Shown one piece after another: positions 7,990 to 16,539 of a DNA stretch of 51,523 nt. The position numbers and the translations under genes were made by a program. Position 1 is the stretch's first letter. Each line of letters opens with the position of its first letter. The notes below the pieces were generated by a model, which saw only the letters and a list, made by a program, of their open reading frames with translations, had not been told where the DNA came from and made no database searches. The stretch is from Candidatus Tiddalikarchaeum anstoanum (GTDB lineage Archaea > Nanobdellota > Nanobdellia > Tiddalikarchaeales > Tiddalikarchaeaceae): assembly GCA_902385255.1 (NCBI GenBank), contig CABMEV010000009.1:1-51523 (forward strand), given 5' to 3'.

Positions 7990-8784
7990 ATGAAAATCTG
8001 CGCGATAGGCGACCCTCATGGAAACTTGAATAAGATTAAAAAAATACCTTTGAAGAATGTTGGCTTAATCTTATTAACAGGGGATATTGGCAATGCGGAT
8101 CTTGCAAGGAAAATGGCATTCACCAATATTGAAAGAAAAAACAAAGGATTAGACGAAATCCTATACTCAAAAAAAGATGAGAAAAAAGCTTATATGCAGT
8201 CTTATGAATCCGCCATAAAATTAGTCAAATACCTTGTTAAATTCGCGCCCGTCTATCTCATTTCAGGTAATGTTGAAAGCCCTGATAAAGACACAATTAA
8301 GCAGTCAAAAGAAATAGGATTAAAACTGCCTTTGCTCTTCAAGGACCTTTCTAAAATAAGAAACATTTTTGTAATAAACAATAAGTTAGTGACTATTAAT
8401 CATGTTAGGATTTTAGGATTAAAGTATTTCATAGATACTTCTTGGGTAAGGGAGTTTAAACCTTCCAATTACAAAGATAAACTTAAATATGCAGTTAAAG
8501 AGACTGAAAAAGTTAAAAAAATATTAACCCGATTTAAGCACGTAGACGTATTACTGACTCACCAGCCGCCTTACGGTGTAATGGATAAAGTCACCTCCAA
8601 ATTTGCCCCAAAAGAATGGAGGAATAAACATGCAGGCAGTAAAACAATACTTAACTATATAATTAAACAAAAACCTAAATATGTTTTTTCCGGGCACATA
8701 CACGAAATGGAAGGCACAAAGAAAATAGGCATTACGCAGGTTTACAATTTAGGTGTCTGCGGATATAAAACTATAGACATATAA
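7990..8784 (+). CDS. Calcineurin-like metallophosphoesterase
   Basis: A 264-aa protein with GDPHGN (D8, H10), LLTGDIGN (31-35), a degenerate third motif ISGNVES (GNxE where GNHE is usual), LTHQPPYG and SGHIHEMEG. The layout matches the DHxN/Icc-like archaeal phosphoesterases that also carry a large insertion before the THQPP motif. The substrate is unknown. A TATA-like TTTTTAAAATG at about 7958-7968 lies upstream and a T-run terminator follows, so it is probably its own unit. Confidence 0.85.
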   Translation: MKICAIGDPHGNLNKIKKIPLKNVGLILLTGDIGNADLARKMAFTNIERKNKGLDEILYSKKDEKKAYMQSYESAIKLVKYLVKFAPVYLISGNVESPDKDTIKQSKEIGLKLPLLFKDLSKIRNIFVINNKLVTINHVRILGLKYFIDTSWVREFKPSNYKDKLKYAVKETEKVKKILTRFKHVDVLLTHQPPYGVMDKVTSKFAPKEWRNKHAGSKTILNYIIKQKPKYVFSGHIHEMEGTKKIGITQVYNLGVCGYKTIDI

Positions 8785-8787
8785 GGC

Positions 8788-8799
8788 CCTTTTTTTTTG
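8788..8799 (+). terminator. T-run terminator
   Basis: CCC followed by nine or more T directly after the phosphoesterase stop codon, the usual archaeal intrinsic terminator. Confidence 0.5.
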
Positions 8800-8837
8800 A
8801 AAACATTTTTAATACCTTTTAGTTTTCTTTATTTTCA

Positions 8838-10277
8838 ATGATTCGCGAAGAAAGCGCTTATGAAGTAATAGGGGATAAGTCTAACTTTCCAGAATGGTAT
8901 GATCAAGTATTGTCAGCTGCAGGAATTATAGACATGCGTTATGACATGAAAGGAATGGTTGTATGGCTCCCTTATGGATTATCAATTATGAAGTTCTTGA
9001 TTAAAAGATGGGATGAGTTATTCCAGAAGAACGGCATTGAAGAAACGTACTTCCCATTGTTCGTCCCGATAAAGTACTGCGAGAAGAACGAGTCATGGTG
9101 GAATGGATTCAAAGATGAAGGCTACAAAGTTATAGCAGGAGAAGGTAATGAAATCCAGGGAGCAATCAGGCCAACAGGGGAGCCTGCGATGTACCCGATG
9201 TTCTCAATGTGGACTAGAAGCAGGAACGACCTGCCTATCCGAATTTACGAAACAGTAAGCAGTTACCGTTACGAGACTAAGCAGACCAAGCCGCTCATCA
9301 GGGCACGCGAGATAACACACTGGTTTGAAATACACACTGCTCATGCAACCAAGGAAGAGGCTGCTAACGAGTTAGAGCTTCACGTAAAATTCTATGATGA
9401 GATTTATGAAAAAATGCTCGCCCTTCCAGCGTTCAGGGTTAACAAGCCAATATGGGAGTGCTTCCCAGGAGCTGTCGGAGCTTACGAGTATTATTCATAC
9501 ATGCCTGACGGGAGGGTTATGGAAAACGGCAGCGCCAATAATCTTGGGCAGGCTTATGCCAAGAAATTTGATGTGAAATACGCTGATGAGAACGGCAAAG
9601 AGCAGTATTGCTGGATGATATGTACAGGCAACGGTGCGCGTTTCATAGCAGCAGCATTCTCAGAGCACGGGGACAAAAAAGGATTAATACTGCCTCCTTA
9701 CATAGCGCCGATACAAGTTGTAATCGTGCCAATAATTTTCAAAGGAAATGAAGCTGAAGTTTACAAGTATGCAGAGAAAGTGAAAACTAAATTGGAATCT
9801 CAGGGTATAAGGGTGCACTTGGACACCCGCTCCAATATGACTCCAGGGAAGAAGTATTTTTTCTGGGAAGTAAAAGGCGTGCCTGTAAGGTTGGAAATAG
9901 GACCTAAAGATGTGGAGAAAGACCAAGTTGTTGTCTCAACAAGATTCGACGCCAAGAAAGAATTCGTAAAACTTGACAAGTTAGACATAACGGGAACATT
10001 ATCAAACATTCACAACGCCATGTATGCCAAGTCGAAGAAGAGATTGGAAGAAGGCATAATTTTTGCAAACACTAACAAGGAAGTTGTAAAATTATTAGAT
10101 GAGAAGAAGATTGCAAAAGTATACTGGTGCGGGAACAGAGATTGTTATGACAAGATTAGCAAGATTGGCGAAGGATTTGAAGCGTTCGGCACTAGTGTTG
10201 AAAAGAAAGGCTCTGGAAAATGCTTATCCTGCAATAAAGAAGCCCACGAGACATTGTACATAGCAAAATCTTATTAG
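8838..10277 (+). CDS. proS: Prolyl-tRNA synthetase, archaeal type
   Basis: A 479-aa class II enzyme that charges tRNA-Pro. The catalytic core carries RPTGEPAMYPMFSMW and motif 2 (YETVSSYRYETKQTKPLIRARE) at about residues 110-160. The anticodon-binding domain follows, and a C-terminal zinc domain has CGNRDC and CLSCN, ending in the conserved terminal Tyr (IAKSY). Absence of the bacterial editing insertion and presence of the zinc domain mark the archaeal/eukaryotic type. TTTTTAATA at about 8806-8814 lies 28 bp before the ATG. Confidence 0.97.
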   Translation: MIREESAYEVIGDKSNFPEWYDQVLSAAGIIDMRYDMKGMVVWLPYGLSIMKFLIKRWDELFQKNGIEETYFPLFVPIKYCEKNESWWNGFKDEGYKVIAGEGNEIQGAIRPTGEPAMYPMFSMWTRSRNDLPIRIYETVSSYRYETKQTKPLIRAREITHWFEIHTAHATKEEAANELELHVKFYDEIYEKMLALPAFRVNKPIWECFPGAVGAYEYYSYMPDGRVMENGSANNLGQAYAKKFDVKYADENGKEQYCWMICTGNGARFIAAAFSEHGDKKGLILPPYIAPIQVVIVPIIFKGNEAEVYKYAEKVKTKLESQGIRVHLDTRSNMTPGKKYFFWEVKGVPVRLEIGPKDVEKDQVVVSTRFDAKKEFVKLDKLDITGTLSNIHNAMYAKSKKRLEEGIIFANTNKEVVKLLDEKKIAKVYWCGNRDCYDKISKIGEGFEAFGTSVEKKGSGKCLSCNKEAHETLYIAKSY

Positions 10278-10330
10278 GAAAATGATTAAAAAGTTTTATA
10301 AACAGTATTTTCTCTTAAGAACATCCGAAA

Positions 10331-11077
10331 ATGGTTTCGGTTTTTAATTGGGATAACTGCTTTAAGACTATCTTATTACAAGACTATAACAGCACAGCTA
10401 ATCTTAAAACTGCTGTTTTAACAGCGTTAAACGAGTTATACAGCCATCCTGTTAATGTTTCAAGACAAGTTTATGATGAGGTAAAATCCAAGTTTAACCG
10501 TGAGAGAGAACTTGGCTGGATGCTTTTTTCAAAAGATAATATAATAACTAAAGCTGTAGAGAGTACAAAACCCGGCGGCAGGATGAGTTATAGTTTTGAC
10601 AAAAGCCAAGTTATCAAAGAGTATACGAATAATAATAATCAGGGTTTTGAACTAATAGGCACAGCTCATTTTCACACACTGCCTTCATGGAGGTATAAAG
10701 GAGAATTTAGCTCGCCTAAACTGGCTTCGAACAGCGACTTTGGAATTTTCCACAAACATTTTCCAGGATTATCTTACACTGACCTTGATGAGGGACTAAT
10801 TCAAAAAATTTCAAACCTTGAAAGAGTAATACTTTTAGGCAGCCGTTTCGATAATGAAGATTTTATTTTCAGGGCTTTCCTGGCAATAGGCAACATAAAA
10901 TATTATGAATCTAACAATGAGATGAGAGAATTATCAAGTGATGAATCAGCGCTGTTGTCAAAAAACATAAACACATTGTACGAAGAGCACTGCGTGCCTT
11001 TCCCTGATTCATTGCGCAGTGAAGAACCAATAAGCAACCAGAAAAGCATGGTGGAACTACCCATTAAATTAGTCTGA
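10331..11077 (+). CDS. JAMM/MPN-like putative metalloprotease
   Basis: A 248-aa soluble protein. It has a plausible JAMM zinc site: Glu at about 60 (RELGWML), HxH at 113-115 (GTAHFHT) and SxxD at 133-136 (SNSD). The HxH-to-SxxD gap of about 17 residues is longer than the usual 7, so an insertion or a divergent subfamily must be assumed. Archaeal JAMM proteins remove ubiquitin-like SAMP tags or process other substrates; the substrate is unknown here. TTTTATAAAC at about 10295-10304 lies 30 bp before the ATG. If the metal site is wrong, the protein is an orphan. Confidence 0.5.
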   Translation: MVSVFNWDNCFKTILLQDYNSTANLKTAVLTALNELYSHPVNVSRQVYDEVKSKFNRERELGWMLFSKDNIITKAVESTKPGGRMSYSFDKSQVIKEYTNNNNQGFELIGTAHFHTLPSWRYKGEFSSPKLASNSDFGIFHKHFPGLSYTDLDEGLIQKISNLERVILLGSRFDNEDFIFRAFLAIGNIKYYESNNEMRELSSDESALLSKNINTLYEEHCVPFPDSLRSEEPISNQKSMVELPIKLV

Positions 11078-11121
11078 AAGAAACTAAAACTTATAAATAA
11101 CAAGTATTTTACTATTCATAT

Positions 11122-13023
11122 ATGAAGAAATTCTTATTTTTAGTCTTATCACTAATTTTAGTATCCGCGTGTTTTGCAACTAGTGAAGACTTATCATTCA
11201 TAAATGATATGACAATAAGCGGCAACGTTTCAACGAATGCTTTAACATTCTCAGGCTCTGGCAGCGTAATAAACGGGAACAACGTCAAAGTATACATAAT
11301 AGGACCAACGACTAATGTATACATAAACAGTTTAACAGTTAACGGCGCAATAACCCCTGTAAGCTTCGACTATTACGGATACTTTTTCATATCCAACATT
11401 TCAAACTTTAACTACTCAGGAAGCCTGAAACTACTTCAGATAGGGCAGGTAAACTTATATATCACAGGTCCTGTTAACCACTTAATATTCAGCTTAGTTG
11501 ACGGTTACACAGTAGGAGGATCCGAGTTCTACTCCTTATTAAACAAGAATATAATAATCCAGAGAAACCAAGCCTCCCAAGTACTCGTGGATGCAGACTT
11601 TCATTACTTATTCGAAAGGGTTAATAATTTCGAATACACCATCCGCTTCTCAAGCCTTGGAAACTCATTAAGCAAGTACACGCTTCACCTTAGAAATAAT
11701 GAATTAATACAAGATATAATAGGGGCAGTTGATTATGCACAAAGAGGCAGTGATTTAATACTAGACCTGACAGGATCATCAGCGACAGTAATAATAACAG
11801 GAACGTTCTCTTCAACAAATCTTAGAATTCCAATAGATGAAGGAGTATCAAACGTATTATTAGAATCAGAACCTGAGAAGAAACTGGCAGTATCAACAAG
11901 TGCGACAGTCATAGACTTGTCAGACTCCACAATAACACCTAAGTATTACAACAGCCAGGCATTCCTTGCATCCTCAACAGATGTGTTCTATGTAACAATA
12001 ACTGACCTAACACTACTACCTTCACTCACATTCAGCGTTAGCAGTGCAACGAATACTTTAGCATTAAACGAGAGAGGAACAATAATTGGAGAATTAAAAT
12101 ACAGTTATGCCAACTCAGGAGAGGAATACCTGAAAATTTCAATACCTGGAACGCCCCTTTATGCAGCAACAAACAATAGGGCAGTAATGCTAACAAAAGA
12201 TAATAATGACTTCTTACTGTCAATACCTAAAACTAACTACGGCTCGATGGTATTAACTTATCTTTCCACAACTAATCCCCTTAACTTGTTCTCAATATTA
12301 AACGTGCCACTCGCGAATACGTCAATGCCTATCTCGGAAATGACAACGAACGTGTACTTACCAAGCAATTATTTCGTACTATGGACATTTGGGTCAAAAT
12401 TCGGAGAAGGAACAGAACTACCTGATATAGGCTCAATTATTGTCTTCCTGGTAATATCAATAGCGTTATCATACACGTTAAGTAAAAACACCGGATTCGT
12501 AATCAAGTATATTATAGTAATAATAGGATTAATGCTGTTAAACCCTGCATTATTATTCTTATCATGGGTTATAACTGCAGTATTATTAATAAGAAAATAC
12601 TTGGACAAGAAATACTATAAACTAGTGATAATAATATTATCAGTATTATTCGTCCTTGGAGGAATACTATTCGTATTAATATTCTTATTCGCAGGGATGG
12701 ATTCTTCAACAGTGTCATACGCAGGGATGGGAGTATCAACTTCACTAGGTGCTCCAAGCTTTGACAACATGGAGCAGGTTGGACGCGGAGAAGGTGCTAT
12801 TTCACTGCCAACAGAGACGGGAGTTCTGCCTGTAAACTTTGAAATACCAAGCATGGGAAAAACTGTAACGTTAACAGATGAACTAATCACTATAGAAAAA
12901 CCAGTTAGTTACTCAATACTATTAATGGACGGCAACCTGAAATACATATTCACTGCAGTAAGCATATACTTAATGATTAAGGCATTCTTCAGATACAAGA
13001 ATAATGTTAAGCGGAAAAAGTGA
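11122..13023 (+). CDS. Large exported, C-terminally membrane-anchored protein
   Basis: A 633-aa protein. Residues 1-20 form a signal peptide; VSAC could also be a lipobox. Residues 21 to about 430 are a Ser/Thr/Asn-rich, beta-strand-rich ectodomain. Three TM helices follow (about 435-455, 459-490 and 498-525), then a short loop region and a last hydrophobic helix (IFTAVSIYLMIKAFF) before a basic end. This is the layout of a cell-surface protein; no family is recognised. ACTTATAAAT at about 11090-11099 lies about 29 bp before the ATG. The next gene also encodes an exported protein, so the pair may serve the cell surface together. Confidence 0.75.
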   Translation: MKKFLFLVLSLILVSACFATSEDLSFINDMTISGNVSTNALTFSGSGSVINGNNVKVYIIGPTTNVYINSLTVNGAITPVSFDYYGYFFISNISNFNYSGSLKLLQIGQVNLYITGPVNHLIFSLVDGYTVGGSEFYSLLNKNIIIQRNQASQVLVDADFHYLFERVNNFEYTIRFSSLGNSLSKYTLHLRNNELIQDIIGAVDYAQRGSDLILDLTGSSATVIITGTFSSTNLRIPIDEGVSNVLLESEPEKKLAVSTSATVIDLSDSTITPKYYNSQAFLASSTDVFYVTITDLTLLPSLTFSVSSATNTLALNERGTIIGELKYSYANSGEEYLKISIPGTPLYAATNNRAVMLTKDNNDFLLSIPKTNYGSMVLTYLSTTNPLNLFSILNVPLANTSMPISEMTTNVYLPSNYFVLWTFGSKFGEGTELPDIGSIIVFLVISIALSYTLSKNTGFVIKYIIVIIGLMLLNPALLFLSWVITAVLLIRKYLDKKYYKLVIIILSVLFVLGGILFVLIFLFAGMDSSTVSYAGMGVSTSLGAPSFDNMEQVGRGEGAISLPTETGVLPVNFEIPSMGKTVTLTDELITIEKPVSYSILLMDGNLKYIFTAVSIYLMIKAFFRYKNNVKRKK

Positions 13024-13067
13024 ATTTGAAGAAGATTATTTAAATCTTGTATAACTCCTTTAATATT

Positions 13068-14018
13068 ATGAAAATAATAGCATTAATACTTATTAGTTTA
13101 TTTTTTGCAAGCACTGCTTTTGCAATAACAGAAGCAGATGTTATGAATATAGCAAAAGACTGCGTTTTAAACGTTGAAAACTGCGATTGTAACGCAATGG
13201 TTGAACAATTAGCCAGCCAGTCAGGACAACAAGCTGACACTTCAAGCGCTGACGTTCAATCTAAAATTTCATTCTGCCAGGAACAGGTTGGTTTCGGCCA
13301 AGCATGCATGGCTGACTTAGGAAGCTCGGAGTGCAGCCAGATAGACTTAACAGTTATTGAGAATAGTTTTACTGGAGGACGAGCTCTTCGTTCATTAATT
13401 GAGGAAAAAGTAAGAAGTTACCTGCCTGAGATTAAGAACTGCGTCAACCTGGAGAACTGCAACTGCGCACAATTCCCAGGAGGGGTTGCTGATTTCTGCC
13501 AGAACTATGCAGACAAGCAGGATGCCTGCTTAAACTCTTACGACTTAGAAGCATGCAATATGATGGAAGCCCAAGACATAGAAGTATTGCCTTCATGGAC
13601 TCCGGAATGGGTTCGTATAATACTTGAACCTTTAATCCGACCATTAGTGCAGTTACGCCAGGATGCAATGAGAGTCCAAGCTGTAGGTTCAGCAATGAGT
13701 TCAGTTGGTGCATGCTTCAGGGACCCTTATAATTGTGACTGTTCAACGATTAATTACGCCAGTATCCGCGCTGACTGCGAAGAGAGAGCAAGACTCATGA
13801 AGACATGCTTGGAATACCGCGACTGCGCATTAGGAAGTGCTGGCAATTGTACCGGTGAGGATACCTGTGTTGGTATAGTTAACATGCCTTTAGTCCCTGA
13901 GACGACGCCAGGATTCATGAAACCTTTACTTGAACCAATAGTGCTTCAGAACGTCTGCCCTATGATGCAGGGCTGGCCGGCAACTAATTGGGGAAACTAC
14001 GCAAGCTGCAAACAATAA
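13068..14018 (+). CDS. Exported cysteine-rich protein with repeated NC(D/N)C modules
   Basis: About 316 aa from Met at 13068. I prefer this start to 13047 because TTTAAAT at about 13037 lies 30 bp upstream and the signal peptide (MKIIALILISLFFASTAFA) then begins at once. The mature part has many cysteines. A Cys followed by NCDC or NCNC occurs three times (VENCDCNAM, LENCNCAQF, PYNCDCSTI), pointing to about three related disulfide-stabilised modules. No TM segment follows the signal peptide, so it is secreted or bound to the surface. No known family is recognised. Confidence 0.75.
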   Translation: MKIIALILISLFFASTAFAITEADVMNIAKDCVLNVENCDCNAMVEQLASQSGQQADTSSADVQSKISFCQEQVGFGQACMADLGSSECSQIDLTVIENSFTGGRALRSLIEEKVRSYLPEIKNCVNLENCNCAQFPGGVADFCQNYADKQDACLNSYDLEACNMMEAQDIEVLPSWTPEWVRIILEPLIRPLVQLRQDAMRVQAVGSAMSSVGACFRDPYNCDCSTINYASIRADCEERARLMKTCLEYRDCALGSAGNCTGEDTCVGIVNMPLVPETTPGFMKPLLEPIVLQNVCPMMQGWPATNWGNYASCKQ

Positions 14019-14067
14019 AAGAACAGATTTTGTACATTAGTCTTATGCGGTTTACCTATTTTAGGAT

Positions 14068-14229
14068 ATGGGCTTAGCATACAGCGGCACTGCATACTCA
14101 TGGGGTAAAGAGATATAAAAACCTAACAAACAAGTAAGAAGCTTAGCAACTAATTACCTCGCTATGAATCCAACTATTCCCACCTCAAAGAAAGGCCAAT
14201 TAGAAAAAATAGTGACAGCGGCAAATTAG
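14068..14229 (+). pseudogene. Possible decayed gene remnant
   Basis: Between convergent genes, one frame reads MGLAYSGTAYSWGKEI, a TAA, then continues in the same frame for 36 codons (KPNKQVRSLATNYL... to VTAAN) before TAG. The amino-acid composition looks protein-like on both sides of the stop. It may be the tail of a decayed gene, or chance. No family can be named. Confidence 0.3.
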
Positions 14230-14588
14230 AATTTTAACTCGTTCTCGTTTTCTTTCTCCACATGCACTCTTTTGTTAATCTCCTCTTTTAAGAATATTAT
14301 AATGCATGATAGGAGATAATAATAAGCAACTGTAAAAACAGCAATTATTATATTGCTTATTCCCAACCCCTGAAAGACAGGCAGTATTAAGCTTACTACA
14401 AGCATTATTGGAAACGCAAGAGCCAGGAAGAACGAGTTCAGGACTGATATGAAATCATAATCTATTGGTGTAGTAAGAACAAGATGCCTTGCAACATCCA
14501 GTATAATAAAGAACGAGAATATCAGCGTGAACAATAACTTAAACCATGTGATTTTAAAAAAATCCTTCATTAACATAATTTTTAACAA
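14226..14588 (-). CDS. Small membrane protein
   Basis: A 120-aa protein with three likely TM helices (about residues 16-36, 47-68 and 75-98) and a charged C-terminal tail. The first Met or Met6/Met7 (MLMKDFF) could be the start. It lies just 25 bp from the uvrB stop in the same direction and may be the last gene of the uvrA-uvrC-uvrB transcript, though a repair role is not implied. No family is recognised. Confidence 0.65.
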   Translation of the reverse strand: MLKIMLMKDFFKITWFKLLFTLIFSFFIILDVARHLVLTTPIDYDFISVLNSFFLALAFPIMLVVSLILPVFQGLGISNIIIAVFTVAYYYLLSCIIIFLKEEINKRVHVEKENENELKF

Positions 14589-14613
14589 CTATTTAGTACA
14601 TTATAAATATTTA

Positions 14614-16539
14614 TTATTTCAGCCTCTCCTTTAAATTATTAATCCTGTCACGGAGGACTATTGCGCGCTCGAACTCCAAGCGTTCAACAGCATCATTCAT
14701 TTCAGCATCCAATTCTGCAATTATTGAAGGTATATCATTCTTAGGTATATGCTTAACGTCTGTTATTTCAACCTCTTTCTCGCTAACTGGTTTAATAATA
14801 GTTTTAGGAGTAATCTTATGCGCCTTATTATACTCTAATTGAATATTCCTTCTCCTGTTAGTCTCATCCAATGCATTACGCATAGACTTTGTTACAGTGT
14901 CAGCATATAACACTACCATTGAATCAACATTCCTGGCAGCCCTTCCAATAATCTGAATCAAACTCTTAGCATCACGCAAGAAACTCTCCTTATCAGCATC
15001 AAGTATGCCTATAAAACTAACCTCAGGAATATCCAACCCTTCACGCAGTAAGTTAATGCCGACTAATACGTCAAACTTGCCAAGCCTAAGCTCCCTAATT
15101 ATTTCGGAGCGTTCAAGAGTTTCAATATCAGAATGCAAATACCTCGTCTTAACACCTTCCTTAGACAAGTACTCAGTTAACTCCTCAGCAAGCTTCTTAG
15201 TCAATGTGGTAATTAATGCGCGGTTACCCTTGTTCACAGTTTGTTTAATCTCATTCTTTAAATCTTCAATCTGGCCTTTTCTGCTGCGAACTTCAACTAT
15301 AGGGTCGACAAGACCTGTCGGCCTGATTAACTGTTCAACTACTTGTTTTGACATCTTATACTCGTAGTCGCCAGGTGTTGCTGAGACGAATACAACATTC
15401 TTCATATAATCCTCGAACTCCCTGAACTTTAATGGCCTATTATCAAAAGCGCTTGGGAGCCTAAAACCATAATCAATCAAAACTTTCTTCCTTGAATAAT
15501 CACCTTTGTACATCCCGTTTATCTGGGGAATAGTCTGGTGGCTTTCATCAATGAATATTAAGAAATCTTCAGGGAAGTAATCCAATAAACAGTAAGGTTT
15601 CTCACCAGGCTTCCTCCCGTCAAAATGCCTGGAATAATTCTCTATACCCTTACAGCTTCCTGTCTCCTCAATCATTTCAATGTCAAAGAGAGTCCTCTGC
15701 TTCAGCCTGTGAGCTTCTAACATGTCAAGATTAGGAAGCGACTCATCCAGTTCTTTTCTAATACTTAATAATGCGCGCTCCCTCTCAGACTCAGTGGATA
15801 TGAAATGCTTTGCAGGATATACGAAAAAGTAAGACAATTCCTCAAGTTTGTTCCCGGTCACTTTGTCAACTTCGTATAATCTTTCAACAATATCACCTGC
15901 TAATTCAACCCTGATGATTGTGTCAGCGTAGCCGGGTACGAAGTCAACAGTGTCGCCTTTCACCCTGAAACGGCCAGGCATTAATTCAATATCATTCCTC
16001 TCAAACTGCAGGTCCAACAACTTGCTTAACAATTCTTTCCGTTGCAAAACTCCGCCTTTTGATAATTCAAAACCTAATTCCTTAAAGTTTGCAGGATTGC
16101 CAAGCCCGTAAATGCACGACACTGACGCAACAATTATCACATCATTCCTTGCCATTAAAGATGCAGTCGCAGCAAGCCTTAACATCTCAATCCTTGGATT
16201 AATGTCAGCATCTTTCTCAATATACTGGTCTTTTGAAGGGATGTAAGATTCAGGCTGGTAGTAATCATAATAAGAGATGAAGTATTCAACCCTGTTTTTC
16301 GGAAAGAACATTTTAAACTCGTTGTAAAGCTGTGCTGCTAAAGTCTTATTATGCACTATTACTAAAGTCGGCTTCTGCACAGCGTTTATTATATTAGCCA
16401 TTGTGAAAGTCTTCCCGCTGCCTGTCACTCCAACAAGAGTCTGGCAGTTAAAACCGCTCTTCAAACCAGACACTAATTTATTAATGGCTTCAGGCTGGCT
16501 GCCTGCAGGCTTAAAACTGGAGACTAATTCGAACTTCAT
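14614..16539 (-). CDS. uvrB: UvrABC system protein B (damage-verification helicase-like ATPase)
   Basis: A 641-aa protein, a little short of the bacterial 660-680. Walker A is GVTGSGKTFT at about 38-47, the beta-hairpin region YYDYYQPESYIP is near 91-102, the DEAD-like box is DESH, and the last helicase motif is QIIGRAARN. The C-terminal UVR domain (DAVERLEFERAIVLRDRI) contacts UvrC. UvrB receives damaged DNA from UvrA, verifies the lesion and recruits UvrC. Its ATG overlaps the uvrC stop (ATGA). The system is bacterial and reached many archaea by transfer. Confidence 0.97.
   Translation of the reverse strand: MKFELVSSFKPAGSQPEAINKLVSGLKSGFNCQTLVGVTGSGKTFTMANIINAVQKPTLVIVHNKTLAAQLYNEFKMFFPKNRVEYFISYYDYYQPESYIPSKDQYIEKDADINPRIEMLRLAATASLMARNDVIIVASVSCIYGLGNPANFKELGFELSKGGVLQRKELLSKLLDLQFERNDIELMPGRFRVKGDTVDFVPGYADTIIRVELAGDIVERLYEVDKVTGNKLEELSYFFVYPAKHFISTESERERALLSIRKELDESLPNLDMLEAHRLKQRTLFDIEMIEETGSCKGIENYSRHFDGRKPGEKPYCLLDYFPEDFLIFIDESHQTIPQINGMYKGDYSRKKVLIDYGFRLPSAFDNRPLKFREFEDYMKNVVFVSATPGDYEYKMSKQVVEQLIRPTGLVDPIVEVRSRKGQIEDLKNEIKQTVNKGNRALITTLTKKLAEELTEYLSKEGVKTRYLHSDIETLERSEIIRELRLGKFDVLVGINLLREGLDIPEVSFIGILDADKESFLRDAKSLIQIIGRAARNVDSMVVLYADTVTKSMRNALDETNRRRNIQLEYNKAHKITPKTIIKPVSEKEVEITDVKHIPKNDIPSIIAELDAEMNDAVERLEFERAIVLRDRINNLKERLK

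Noticed and set aside
9684-10009. Minus-strand frames within proS
   Set aside because: Shadow frames over conserved ProRS sequence.
15005-15367. 120-codon plus-strand frame inside uvrB
   Set aside because: Fully covered by uvrB motifs on the minus strand; no promoter or family.
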